Source: UBA5109 sp963975155
GTDB lineage: Bacteria > Pseudomonadota > Gammaproteobacteria > Pseudomonadales > Pseudohongiellaceae
NCBI GenBank assembly: GCA_963975155.1
Contig: CAXBFG010000011.1
Coordinates: 23,499 to 87,498, forward strand
DNA length: 64,000 nucleotides
Direction: 5' to 3'
In this document: positions 1 through 8,966 of the stretch, piece by piece
How the letters are laid out: the number at the start of each line of letters is the position of its first letter
Numbering within the stretch: the stretch's first letter is position 1
Program-made: the position numbers and the translations under genes
The notes under the pieces: generated by a model
What the model was told of the DNA's origin: nothing
The model's input: only the letters and a program-made list of their open reading frames with translations
The model's database searches: none

Positions 1-437
1 CTGAAACCATTTTCTACGCCGATCATCGCGACACGTTTCCCGCTCGCATACAAAGCCCGAGCTTCTGCTGCCGTAGTCGCCAGTCCGATTTCTTCCGGAT
101 ACAAGGCCGTCATACGGTGAATAGCATCAAACTTGGCTAAAGCATCTGCCCTGGCATCTACATAGGTCATTGGGTTGCGGGCTTGCTGTCCAACATAGAC
201 GATGAAAAAAACGCTATCCAGGCCGCCGTTGCGCATACTTAACAGATTCACCTGGGCATCAGCATCTAAGGGATCGTACTCACTGGTGGCAAAATTCAAG
301 GGGATATCCACATGCGTATCCAGCGTCATAACGCGATCATGGATAGCCTGTGCACGCGCCACCAGCTCATCTTCAGTAGCTGAAGAAGACAGGCATGACA
401 TGCAGGTAAGCAGAAAAGCAAAGCTAAGTTTTTTCAT
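1..437 (-). CDS. Membrane dipeptidase (peptidase M19 family), N-terminal part
   Basis: The gene runs off the left edge, so only about the first 145 residues are visible. M19 dipeptidases are zinc enzymes that cleave dipeptides, usually in the periplasm or on the membrane. The start is the ATG at 435-437, with a clear Shine-Dalgarno GGAGGGT at 441-447. The protein begins with a short basic and hydrophobic signal sequence with cysteines near residues 12 and 15, so it may be a lipoprotein, though the lipobox is imperfect. Residues 40-46 (DTHVDIP) carry the His-x-Asp zinc pair of the family, and VENGF at 141-145 matches the region with the metal-bridging glutamate (E142). The GGLDSVFF segment at 71-78 is also typical. 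The remaining zinc ligands lie outside the window. Family call is secure; substrate is unknown. Confidence 0.85.
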   Translation of the reverse strand, partial: MKKLSFAFLLTCMSCLSSSATEDELVARAQAIHDRVMTLDTHVDIPLNFATSEYDPLDADAQVNLLSMRNGGLDSVFFIVYVGQQARNPMTYVDARADALAKFDAIHRMTALYPEEIGLATTAAEARALYASGKRVAMIGVENGF

Positions 438-559
438 AAAACCCTCCAGAAATATTTTTTTAGAGATGGGCGCAAGGAAGGAGCATATAAATCAAATAAG
501 TGACTGACTGAGAACATCGATAACGAAGGCTGGTGCAATAATAACAAGCGTAAAGCACA

Positions 560-1408
560 TTAATGGGTCATGGAATAGATGACATAGTTAACCGCAAACC
601 TATACGCCATTGCCGTCATGGGCTGAGGATAACCTGGAGTGTCTGCATGTTCCCAGGCATCACCCAGGTCCATATTGTGATTGATGGCCACCATAAGGCG
701 TCCATTATCATCATAAATACCCCGATAAACGGGTTCATAACCATCCTGTTCCCAGGTTACTCCTCGACTCAGGGGTGCAATACCCGGTATCTGGATGCTG
801 GGGTCCAGATCATAAAGCACATGAAACACTTCATCATCCTGGGGAATATCAACTACAGGCCGGTCCGGAAAAATACGCTGCATGGTCGACATAAAGCCGC
901 TCCACTGCGCAGTTCCATGAAAGTCATCCACTATGAGGAATCCACCCCTTAACAGATACTCTCTAAGAATACGTATCTCTTCAGTGTTTAAACGCCAGCC
1001 GCCGACTTCAACGGCATACAGAAAGGGAAAGTCAAAGACATTCTCGTCTATTAAATTTATCCACCTGGAACCTTCCTGAGGATTACGGAGATCAACCTGA
1101 GAGCCGTCTACGCGTGTTAGGCGAGTTAGTCCGCTCATAAAATAATGTTCCGCCTCGGGCATGTCTGTAATCCATCCCCCACGACTTCTGAAGCCATCAG
1201 AGCCATAAATCAGACGGGCAAAATAGAACTCCGCACCGTCAGGGTCACGTGGCACGACAGTTGTTGTCCTGAACTCATTGGATCTTGGACGGATCTGGGC
1301 TGCCAGGGAGTTTACAAAAAGGCCATTTACTGCAAGCAGGATACAGAGCGTCAGCAACTTTTTAAAAAGATGGTTATTTATATCTTTCTCCCTTAAATGG
1401 CTTAGCAA
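560..1408 (-). CDS. Exported DUF4159 domain protein
   Basis: A 282-residue protein with an N-terminal basic stretch, a hydrophobic segment at about 18-37 and a likely signal cleavage after SLAA. The mature part matches DUF4159: FYFARLIYG followed by a W-x-x-D-x-P-x-A-E motif (residues about 61-90), the SGLTRLT stretch and the GGFLIVDDFHG block near 155-165. DUF4159 proteins adopt a class I glutamine-amidotransferase-like fold. They are common in marine Gammaproteobacteria and Bacteroidetes, often near MoxR/DUF58 genes, but none of those partners is visible here. The molecular function is unknown. The gene lies on the same strand as the dipeptidase and ppx, but 77-120 bp gaps make a single operon uncertain. 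Confidence 0.8.
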   Translation of the reverse strand: MLSHLREKDINNHLFKKLLTLCILLAVNGLFVNSLAAQIRPRSNEFRTTTVVPRDPDGAEFYFARLIYGSDGFRSRGGWITDMPEAEHYFMSGLTRLTRVDGSQVDLRNPQEGSRWINLIDENVFDFPFLYAVEVGGWRLNTEEIRILREYLLRGGFLIVDDFHGTAQWSGFMSTMQRIFPDRPVVDIPQDDEVFHVLYDLDPSIQIPGIAPLSRGVTWEQDGYEPVYRGIYDDNGRLMVAINHNMDLGDAWEHADTPGYPQPMTAMAYRFAVNYVIYSMTH

Positions 1409-1485
1409 ACCAGTATAAATATAAACTAGCTGAGAGTAGAAGGAAACACTCTGCTAAACACTGCTCTTTCCAGCTAAATAGGCAA

Positions 1486-2967
1486 CTAGCTGAATTGCAG
1501 CGCTACACCAATACTTTCATATTGCTCCCGCTCCTGTTCCAGCCCAGCCAGCGTCAATGGATTTTTATTTAACCAGCCGCTGCGAAACTTGAGGCGATAA
1601 CCCAGCTCAGTATGGCTCAGTTTAGGAAGCAGGTCGATGTCTTCACGGCGACGGTGCAGCAAGGCAGCCAGTCGTAAACACACCAGCAGGGGTACAAAAG
1701 CGGCCATAGCCACATCATCCATGTCTTCGAACTTCTGCTGGTACAAACCCTTTCTGTGGGAACGTACAAGATTAGCCAGGATGTATTGTTCATAACGACC
1801 AAAGCCGGCCATATCGGTATGGCGTAATATGTAATAGCCATGATGATGGAAGCTGGTGTGTGAAATACTCAGGCCGATCTCATGCAATTCGGCTGCCCAG
1901 CTTAAAATCTTGGTTCGGCTCACTCCCGGCAAAACCGGACCCTGGATTTGTTGCCACAGGCTGATAGCCGTTAGTGCTACCCTCCTGGCATGATCAGTAT
2001 CAACCTTATATTGCTGCTGTAATTTCTTAACGGTCCCATCCCGACTGTCCTGATCGCTAAGACGACCAATCGTGTCATACAGCAAGCCTTCCTTTAAGGC
2101 CGCATCACCGACATGCATGGAATCCAGCTTCAGTTGATCAAAAATGGCTTTGAGAATAGCCACCCCGGCCGGTAGCACCTGTCTGCGTAAATCAGGGACA
2201 CTAGCCAATATCTTTTTATCTGTGACCAGTGCCTCCGCCAACAGATCAAGTGAGCTTTTACTGATTACCGCACCACCATCTTTTTCCATGGTTAAATCGG
2301 CTATTGCACGTGCTGTGCCTGAAGTACCGAAGACAATCTGCCAACCCGCTTTCAGAAAATTACTCCTCAGCACTTCTATTTCAGAACATGCCGCCAGATA
2401 GACTTTTTTCATGTACTTGCGACTGATTACCCCGGTTTTGTTTGCATAACGTTTGGTAAAACTGACACAACCCATGCTCAAACTTTCCAAGAGCAAAGGC
2501 TCATAATCTTCTCCGATAATGAATTCGGTGCTGCCACCTCCAATATCAATCACCAGACGGCGGTTATGGTCATTCAAAACAGAGTGAGATAAACCCGAAT
2601 AAACCAGACGTGCTTCTTCGTAACCGGAAATAATCTGGATAGGCACTCCGAGGATTTGCTCGGCTTTTTTCAGGAAAGATTTGGAGCGACTGGTGGTTCT
2701 TAGTGTCTTGGTTCCGACAGCACGAACCTGATCGACCGGGATATCACGCAAGCGTTCGGAAAACCGGTGCAGACACTCAAGCGCTCTGGTTTGTGCTGCA
2801 AGATTCAGGTGCCCGTCTTTTTTTACACCCCTGGCAATCTGGACCATTTCCTTTTCACGATCGATGATTTCCATCTGACCATTGTGGATACGGGCTATGA
2901 GCATATGAAAACTATTGGAGCCCAAATCTACTGCGGCAAAATATGGTGATTCAGGATTCAGTTGCAC
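1486..2967 (-). CDS. ppx: Exopolyphosphatase (Ppx/GppA family)
   Basis: A 493-residue cytoplasmic enzyme of the Ppx/GppA phosphatase family, which releases phosphate from polyphosphate ends or hydrolyses pppGpp. The actin-like ATPase-fold motifs are present: DLGSNSFH at residues 14-21 (phosphate-1), YEEAR at 116-120 with the catalytic glutamate region, and DIGGGSTEF at 141-149 (phosphate-2). The C-terminal third (about 310-493) is the helical HD-like domain with AELHEIG. The length matches long Ppx proteins of Gammaproteobacteria rather than a two-domain form. No ppk is adjacent. It is divergent from an alkaline phosphatase across a 152-bp spacer, so both neighbours act on phosphate. Ppx versus GppA cannot be settled from sequence alone; Ppx is preferred on length. 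Confidence 0.92.
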   Translation of the reverse strand: MQLNPESPYFAAVDLGSNSFHMLIARIHNGQMEIIDREKEMVQIARGVKKDGHLNLAAQTRALECLHRFSERLRDIPVDQVRAVGTKTLRTTSRSKSFLKKAEQILGVPIQIISGYEEARLVYSGLSHSVLNDHNRRLVIDIGGGSTEFIIGEDYEPLLLESLSMGCVSFTKRYANKTGVISRKYMKKVYLAACSEIEVLRSNFLKAGWQIVFGTSGTARAIADLTMEKDGGAVISKSSLDLLAEALVTDKKILASVPDLRRQVLPAGVAILKAIFDQLKLDSMHVGDAALKEGLLYDTIGRLSDQDSRDGTVKKLQQQYKVDTDHARRVALTAISLWQQIQGPVLPGVSRTKILSWAAELHEIGLSISHTSFHHHGYYILRHTDMAGFGRYEQYILANLVRSHRKGLYQQKFEDMDDVAMAAFVPLLVCLRLAALLHRRREDIDLLPKLSHTELGYRLKFRSGWLNKNPLTLAGLEQEREQYESIGVALQFS

Positions 2968-3119
2968 AATTTATTTCTATGAATATATTTGAATACAGGA
3001 ACAGGACTTTATAAAACAGAATGAGTCTACACTACTCTTGCGTCTTAATAAAAATATAGTATTAAGTCTGTATTATATTTTCTGCATCATAAATGGCTTC
3101 ATCCTGGAGTGAACAAAAC

Positions 3120-4805
3120 ATGTCCAAATCAAGTAAAATCATTATCCTGATCTCGTTGCCTATAGTCATTTTCGCAGCAATCAGCTTTTATCTGTTTATC
3201 AGGCTCTCACCCGGACCGGATTTATCTACCGAATCTCCCTGGTATGAAAATGGATCGGCAGCTGTATTTTCTGCCACTAAGCGGGTCATTAACAATACTC
3301 CAGGGGCAGCTAAAAATATCATTTTGTTTGTGGGCGACGGAATGAGCATGACTACAGTCACTGCTGCCAGAATATATGCCGGTCAACAACAAGGTCTTGA
3401 TGGTGAAGAGTTTCAATTAAGTTTTGAACGTTTTCCCTGGAGCGGATTATCCAAAACCTATAACACCAACCAGCAAACTCCGGACTCAGCAGGTACCATG
3501 ACAGCCATGATTACTGGCATCAAAACCAGGGCAGGCCTTATCAGTGTGCCCGAGCAAATTGCCCGCGCAGATTGCGATGCTTACCTTAACGATGAGCAAG
3601 CTGATCTGATTACGGCTCTGGAACTGGCAGAAATAGCAGGTAAAGCAACCGGAATTGTCAGTACCGCCAGACTTACCCATGCGACACCGGCGGCAACTTA
3701 TGCCAAATCCCCGGAGCGTGACTGGGAGGCCACCACTACGCCTGATGATGATGACCCACCTAATAATTGCCTGGATATCGCCAGCCAGTTTATTAATTTT
3801 GCTGAACGACTCAGCAGCTCCCTTGGTCTCGATGAACAGTCAAATTCACGGATAGATGGCATTGATGTCGCCTTTGGCGGTGGTAGGGCCATGTTCTTTG
3901 ACGAAGATCCTGCGACGCTTGTCGGTTTCTCGGAGTCCATCGATGAAGGTAGCCGGAAAGATGGCCGAAATCTGATTCGCGAATGGATTAATCAGGGCGG
4001 AACCTATGTGATGGATCGAAGCAGTTTCGAAAATCTGGATGACCAGACCGGCAGTAATATCCTGGGCCTGTTTAATGCTTCGCATATGCGTTTTGAAGCC
4101 GATCGCGAAAATGACATTGCCGGTGAACCTTCTCTTACTGAGATGACTATGAAGGCAATCGATATCCTGGAAGAGGATAGTGATGGTTTTTTCCTGGTGG
4201 TAGAAGGGGGGCGTATAGATCATGCCCATCACTATAATAATGCCTATAATGCACTTAATGAGACAGTCGAATTTTCTAATGCTGTTGCTGCTGCCTTAGC
4301 GGCAACTGATGCGGATGAAACCTTGATTATTGTCACTGCTGACCATAGCCACGTGATGACAATGTCCGGCTATCCGACGCGCGGCAATCCTATTTTGGGT
4401 AAAGTCCTCTCCAATGATGACGCAGGCAACCCTGTGACTGAAGTTCAGCTCGATAGACAGGAAATGCCTTACACAACCCTGAATTACATAAATGGCCGTG
4501 GCTTTGCTGATCTGGGTGCAAATACAGACGGTGTATACCCCAGGCTTGAATTGGCGGAAGGACAAGAAAGTCCACCCTTCCCACGCCGCGTGGATCTAAG
4601 TGCGGTCAATACTGAAGCACCAGGTTTTCATCAGGAGGCCTTAATTCCCCTGATCGATGAAACACATTCCGGTGAAGACGTACCTATCTATGCAAGCGGA
4701 CCAGGTGCCCATCTGCTCAGTGGCAGCATCGAGCAGAATGTTATTTTCCATGTTATGAATTATGCAGGTAATTTACGAGAACTCGCGCTGCAGGCACTAA
4801 AATAA
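3120..4805 (+). CDS. Alkaline phosphatase (PhoA superfamily)
   Basis: A 561-residue membrane-anchored or exported phosphomonoesterase. The start is placed at the ATG at 3120 (MSKSSK) rather than the in-frame ATG at 3093, because GGAG at 3106-3109 is correctly spaced for it. An N-terminal hydrophobic segment follows (about residues 7-27). Metal and active-site motifs are intact: FVGDGMS (metal Asp), DSAGTMTA with the nucleophile at about Ser123, EGGRIDHAHH with Glu and His ligands, and VTADHSH with the Asp-His pair. The late ETHSGEDVP motif provides the last His ligand. It therefore belongs to the classical two-zinc, one-magnesium alkaline phosphatase family. No convincing Pho box was found upstream. 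It is divergent from ppx and converges on the next gene with only a few bases between the stops. Confidence 0.93.
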   Translation: MSKSSKIIILISLPIVIFAAISFYLFIRLSPGPDLSTESPWYENGSAAVFSATKRVINNTPGAAKNIILFVGDGMSMTTVTAARIYAGQQQGLDGEEFQLSFERFPWSGLSKTYNTNQQTPDSAGTMTAMITGIKTRAGLISVPEQIARADCDAYLNDEQADLITALELAEIAGKATGIVSTARLTHATPAATYAKSPERDWEATTTPDDDDPPNNCLDIASQFINFAERLSSSLGLDEQSNSRIDGIDVAFGGGRAMFFDEDPATLVGFSESIDEGSRKDGRNLIREWINQGGTYVMDRSSFENLDDQTGSNILGLFNASHMRFEADRENDIAGEPSLTEMTMKAIDILEEDSDGFFLVVEGGRIDHAHHYNNAYNALNETVEFSNAVAAALAATDADETLIIVTADHSHVMTMSGYPTRGNPILGKVLSNDDAGNPVTEVQLDRQEMPYTTLNYINGRGFADLGANTDGVYPRLELAEGQESPPFPRRVDLSAVNTEAPGFHQEALIPLIDETHSGEDVPIYASGPGAHLLSGSIEQNVIFHVMNYAGNLRELALQALK

Positions 4806-4809
4806 ACCC

Positions 4810-5430
4810 TTAACGATTTAACAGGTTTTCACTGTCCAGCTTATCTTTGACCCAGTGTAATCTTGAGACAGCAGGAGTCCAGTCGGGATGAAATTCCAGG
4901 GCTTTTTGATAATCGAGCAATGCGTCTTCCCAGCGATGCAGTTCTTCATAAGCCATGCCGCGATCAAAATAAGCTAGATGGATATCCCGTGACTCCAGCT
5001 CGATTGCCCGGCTGTAATCAGCAATTGCCTTTTCAAATTGCTTCTCAAAATGGAAAATAATGCCACGGCTAATATATGCCTCACCAAGAACAGGGTGCAA
5101 ATCCAATGCTTCATCATAGTCAGACAGTGCTTCCGCCAGTGAACCCTGAGCGGCATACAAGATGCCTCGATTAGCAAAAGTTGCTGCACGATCCTTGTCT
5201 ACCAGCCCATATTGATCCAGTGCCACATTACAGGAAAATATCATTTCGTCCCGTACTATAAAATTTTCAATCGTCGTGACTTTAGTCGCATCGTGATAGC
5301 AACGCTGAGCCGCTTCAACATCCGCAATCACCATAACACTTTGTGCAAAACACAAGGTAGGCAGGAAGAATGTAAAAACTATGACGTGTAAGATTGAAAG
5401 TTTGTGTTTAATCATGTGAGCAAGACGCAT
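4810..5430 (-). CDS. Exported TPR repeat protein
   Basis: A 206-residue protein with a signal peptide (hydrophobic stretch about 11-27, cleavage after CFA). At least three tetratricopeptide repeats span about 85-195, recognisable by the A-x-x-x-RG-I/M pattern followed by A-L/I-x-D-Y-x-x-A-L/I-E-L at 34-residue spacing. TPRs mediate protein-protein contacts, here presumably in the periplasm. An alternative start at the ATG six codons downstream (MIKHKL) would give a more ordinary signal peptide. It converges with the alkaline phosphatase. No partner is evident, and nothing beyond periplasmic scaffolding can be inferred. Confidence 0.8.
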   Translation of the reverse strand: MRLAHMIKHKLSILHVIVFTFFLPTLCFAQSVMVIADVEAAQRCYHDATKVTTIENFIVRDEMIFSCNVALDQYGLVDKDRAATFANRGILYAAQGSLAEALSDYDEALDLHPVLGEAYISRGIIFHFEKQFEKAIADYSRAIELESRDIHLAYFDRGMAYEELHRWEDALLDYQKALEFHPDWTPAVSRLHWVKDKLDSENLLNR

Positions 5431-5616
5431 GCTTGAGTGGCAGAGTATTAATGCAGAAAATCATAAACACCTGAGTTGTAAAAGTAAAATTACAAATAAG
5501 GAAATAAAGAGGAGTCTTCACAAAGTGTATGTAGAAGCTCGATTCTGGTGCAAAACAGGCACTGCTATTACCCATCAGGATCCTGTTTTGCACCTAGTCT
5601 GATTGCTTTGCTATAT

Positions 5617-8208
5617 CTACTTTTTTACAAAGCCGATTTTTTCACCAAGCATTTTGGCCACTATGGTATCACCTGGTAAGAATTCTCCAGCCAGGACACT
5701 TTGCGCCAAAGGGTTTTCAAAGTGAGTTTGTATGGCACGTTTCAGTGGGCGCGCACCATAAACCGGATCGAAACCTAAAGCGGCAAGTTTATCGAGCACA
5801 CCTTCACCCAACTCCAGTTTAAGGTCATTATCCTGCAAACGTTGTTCCAGCAAGTGCAACTGTATTTCAGCAATACCGCTGACCTGTTCACGTGCCAGAG
5901 GATGAAATACAACCAGCTCATCAATACGATTAATAAACTCCGGACGGAAATGCTTGGACACTATTTCCAATACAGAGCTCTTGACCTCCTCATATTTCGT
6001 TTCGTTTGTCGGGTCATCACCCATGAGTTCCTGTATTCGATCTGAACCCAGGTTTGAGGTCATGACGATAACAGTATTTCGAAAATCCACTGTCCGCCCA
6101 TGACCATCTGTGAGACGACCGTCATCAAGTACCTGTAACAAAATATTGAAAACGTCGGGGTGAGCTTTTTCAACTTCATCTAATAACAGCACCGCATATG
6201 GTCGACGTCTGACTGCTTCAGTCAGGTAGCCTCCTTCTTCATAACCTACATAGCCAGGTGGCGCACCTATTAATCTCGCCACAGAATGCTGCTCCATAAA
6301 TTCTGACATATCGATACGCACCATGGCCTCTTCAGTATCAAAAAGGAAATTTGCCAGGGCTTTACAAAGTTCGGTTTTACCAACACCAGTCGGGCCCAAA
6401 AATAAAAATGACCCATTCGGTCGGCGCGGATCTGACAAGCCAGACCTTGAACGTCGCACTGCATTAGCCACTGCATTAACAGCCTCATCCTGGCCTATCA
6501 GACGTTGGTGCAAGGCCTCTTCCATGCGCAATAATTTTTGCTTGTCGCCTTCCAGCATTTTCGAAATAGGTATACCTGTAGCTCTTGAAACTACAACAGC
6601 AATTTCCTCTTCAGTGACTTTATTACGCAGCAGTTTCATTTCTATATTGTCACTGCTCGATGCTGACTCCAGTTGCTTTTCGAGCGCCGGAATGACTCCA
6701 TACTGCAATTCCGACATTTTTGTTAAATCTGATGCGCGACTGGCTGCCTCCAGATCTATTCGGGCCTGTTCCAGATCACTCTTTATTTTTTGCGACCCTT
6801 GCAAGGTAGCTTTTTCAGCACGTAAAATTTCATCCAGGTCTGCAAATTCTGTTTCCAGAGTCTTTATTTCGTCCTCGAGCTTTGCCAGCCTTTTCTTGGA
6901 CGCTTCATCGGTTTCTTTTTTGAGCGCTTCCCCTTCAATTTTTAATTGAATCAGGCGTCGTTCCAGTCGGTCCATTTCCTCCGGTTTAGAGTCTATTTCC
7001 ATCCTGATCAAACTGGCGGCTTCGTCTATAAGATCAATTGCCTTATCCGGAAGTTGTCGGTCAGTAATATAGCGTTGTGATAATTTTGCTGCGGCAATAA
7101 TGGCCGAATCGGTAATATTGACACCATGATGTACTTCATAGCGCTCTTTCAGGCCACGCAATATTGCAATGGTATCTTCCTCTGTTGGCTCTTCGACCAA
7201 AACTTTTTGAAAACGGCGCTCCAGGGCGGCATCTTTTTCAATATATTGCCGATACTCATCCAGGGTTGTAGCACCTACACAATGTAATTCACCACGTGCC
7301 AGAGCAGGTTTAAGCATATTACCGGCATCCATAGCACCTTCTGCCTTACCGGCTCCAACCATGGTGTGAATTTCATCGATAAATAAAATCACTGACCCTT
7401 CCTGTTTGGATAGTTCATTCAGGACAGCTTTTAAACGTTCTTCAAATTCGCCACGAAACTTTGCTCCAGCGATAAGGGATCCCATATCCAAAGACAAAAT
7501 TCTCTTGCCTTTTAAACCTTCAGGGACTTCTCCGTTGACTATGCGTTGTGCCAGACCATCGACGATTGCCGTTTTTCCGACACCGGGCTCCCCGATTAAT
7601 ACCGGGTTATTTTTTGTACGACGCTGAAGTACCTGAACAGTACGACGAATTTCATCATCCCGCCCGATTACCGGATCAAGCTTACCTTCTTCAGCTTTTG
7701 CCGTGACATCAACGGTATATTTTTGCAGGGCCTGATAACTTCCCTCTGCTTCCGGGTCATTGACCCCTTCACCGCCGCGTAAATTTTTAATAGCATTTTC
7801 CAGTGCCTGAACAGATACTGAAAAGGAATTTAATAATTTCCCCAGTTCGCCTTTATCCTGCATGGCTGCGAGCAGCGCATTTTCACTGGAAATGTACTGA
7901 TCATTATTCTTTTGTGAAATTTTGTCTGCTAGGTTCAATAATCTGGCAAGCTCTGGTGACAGATTGACTTCACCATCACTGTCAGAGACAACCGGTAAAT
8001 TATCAATTATTGTCTGCAGACCCTGCTGGAGTTTTTGCGTATCAAATCCGGTCTGCATTAAAAGCGGCCTGATGCTTCCGCCTTTTTGATCCAGCAGAGC
8101 ACTTATTAAATGCACAGGTGTAATCTGATTGTGGTCTTTACCTACGGCAAGCGACTGTGCATCAGCTAATGCCACTTGTAATTTATTGGTTAATTTATCC
8201 ATTCTCAT
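5617..8208 (-). CDS. clpB: ATP-dependent disaggregase ClpB
   Basis: An 863-residue Hsp100 chaperone that, with DnaK, extracts and refolds aggregated proteins in the cytoplasm. The domains are in standard order: the N-terminal Clp_N domain (about 1-145), AAA+ module 1 with Walker A GEPGVGKT at 206-213, the coiled-coil M-domain (about 410-525), AAA+ module 2 with Walker A GPTGVGKT near 606, and the C-terminal D2-small domain. The M-domain distinguishes it from ClpA and ClpC. The length is normal (E. coli 857). It is the last gene of the bamD-rluD-pgeF-clpB block, as in many Gammaproteobacteria, but has its own heat-shock promoter upstream, so it can be induced independently. Confidence 0.98.
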   Translation of the reverse strand: MRMDKLTNKLQVALADAQSLAVGKDHNQITPVHLISALLDQKGGSIRPLLMQTGFDTQKLQQGLQTIIDNLPVVSDSDGEVNLSPELARLLNLADKISQKNNDQYISSENALLAAMQDKGELGKLLNSFSVSVQALENAIKNLRGGEGVNDPEAEGSYQALQKYTVDVTAKAEEGKLDPVIGRDDEIRRTVQVLQRRTKNNPVLIGEPGVGKTAIVDGLAQRIVNGEVPEGLKGKRILSLDMGSLIAGAKFRGEFEERLKAVLNELSKQEGSVILFIDEIHTMVGAGKAEGAMDAGNMLKPALARGELHCVGATTLDEYRQYIEKDAALERRFQKVLVEEPTEEDTIAILRGLKERYEVHHGVNITDSAIIAAAKLSQRYITDRQLPDKAIDLIDEAASLIRMEIDSKPEEMDRLERRLIQLKIEGEALKKETDEASKKRLAKLEDEIKTLETEFADLDEILRAEKATLQGSQKIKSDLEQARIDLEAASRASDLTKMSELQYGVIPALEKQLESASSSDNIEMKLLRNKVTEEEIAVVVSRATGIPISKMLEGDKQKLLRMEEALHQRLIGQDEAVNAVANAVRRSRSGLSDPRRPNGSFLFLGPTGVGKTELCKALANFLFDTEEAMVRIDMSEFMEQHSVARLIGAPPGYVGYEEGGYLTEAVRRRPYAVLLLDEVEKAHPDVFNILLQVLDDGRLTDGHGRTVDFRNTVIVMTSNLGSDRIQELMGDDPTNETKYEEVKSSVLEIVSKHFRPEFINRIDELVVFHPLAREQVSGIAEIQLHLLEQRLQDNDLKLELGEGVLDKLAALGFDPVYGARPLKRAIQTHFENPLAQSVLAGEFLPGDTIVAKMLGEKIGFVKK

Positions 8209-8250
8209 AGAGTATTACCTATCCGCGTACGTATAACTTGATAGTCTATT

Positions 8251-8278
8251 AAATGGGGATGGAATGCTTTGATTCAAG
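8251..8278 (-). promoter_or_regulatory. Sigma-32 (RpoH) heat-shock promoter of clpB
   Basis: Read on the minus strand, a -35 element CTTGAAT (8272-8278) and a -10 element CCCCATTT (8251-8258) are separated by exactly 13 bases. This matches the RpoH consensus CTTGAAA-N13/14-CCCCATnT. It lies in the short gap between the pgeF stop and the clpB start, about 43 bases upstream of the clpB ATG. Confidence 0.88.
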
Positions 8279-8288
8279 TCATTGGCAT

Positions 8289-8966
8289 TTAAGAAATACA
8301 GATCAAACTGTCCATGCGGCCAGTTTCTTTGGCACGGCGATAAGAATAAAAGCGTTCAGAATCACAATAGGTACAGAGTCCACCACCGCTGATATTTACA
8401 AGGCCTGCAGCGTTCAAACGTTTTCGCGCGAGAGCATAAAGATCGGCCATCCATTTACCCTTCTCAGATGCGGGAGTAAATGCAGCAGCAATGTCAGCCC
8501 TCGAGTCAGAACCAGCTGCCTGTAAAAATATATCCCTGACTTCTTCCCCTACCTCAAAGTGGCAGGAACCGATTGCGGGTCCGAACCAGGCTAGCAATTG
8601 TGACTGCTCAGCTTGAAAACAGGACAGGGTATTCTCCAGTACTCCTGCTGCAAGTCCGCGCCAGCCAGCATGTGCAATTGCAATCTCCTGTCCTTGTTTA
8701 TCACAGAAAAAAACCGGCAAACAATCGGCTGTATGTATTCCGCAAAGGATACCCGTCTGGCGTGTATAAATTGCATCAGCCTGTGGCTTTATATTTTCAT
8801 TGAAATTTTCCAGACTGAATACATTTGCACCATGTATTTGCTGTACCCACTGTACGGGCCCTCTTTGCTGTTGTGAGTCTACGACTGAGTCTCTGGTTGA
8901 CACCATGGCCAGCACATTGGGTGGTGCAGTCCAATCTGCTTTTATAAGTTTACTGGGCATAATCAT
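8289..8966 (-). CDS. pgeF: Polyphenol oxidase/purine nucleoside phosphorylase family protein (PgeF/YfiH)
   Basis: A DUF152/laccase-domain cytoplasmic enzyme of about 225 residues. Family members act as purine nucleoside phosphorylases, and E. coli YfiH also corrects mis-incorporated residues in peptidoglycan precursors. The motifs are clear: TADCLPVFF with the metal-binding Cys, HAGWRGLA with the metal-binding His, and the late GGGLCTYCD with further Cys. The start is chosen at the ATG at 8964-8966, or the one two codons later at 8960, which overlaps the rluD stop and gives the usual N-terminus before the DWxAP motif. A longer in-frame extension to 9035 would run inside rluD and is rejected. 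Translational coupling to rluD is likely. The order rluD-pgeF-clpB is conserved. Confidence 0.92.
   Translation of the reverse strand: MIMPSKLIKADWTAPPNVLAMVSTRDSVVDSQQQRGPVQWVQQIHGANVFSLENFNENIKPQADAIYTRQTGILCGIHTADCLPVFFCDKQGQEIAIAHAGWRGLAAGVLENTLSCFQAEQSQLLAWFGPAIGSCHFEVGEEVRDIFLQAAGSDSRADIAAAFTPASEKGKWMADLYALARKRLNAAGLVNISGGGLCTYCDSERFYSYRRAKETGRMDSLICIS

Noticed and set aside
202..507. Plus-strand ORF at the left edge
   Set aside because: It lies antisense to the M19 dipeptidase, which has clear motifs and a good ribosome-binding site.
3093..3119. Earlier ATG for the alkaline phosphatase
   Set aside because: The GGAG ribosome-binding site is inside this extension and correctly spaced for the ATG at 3120.
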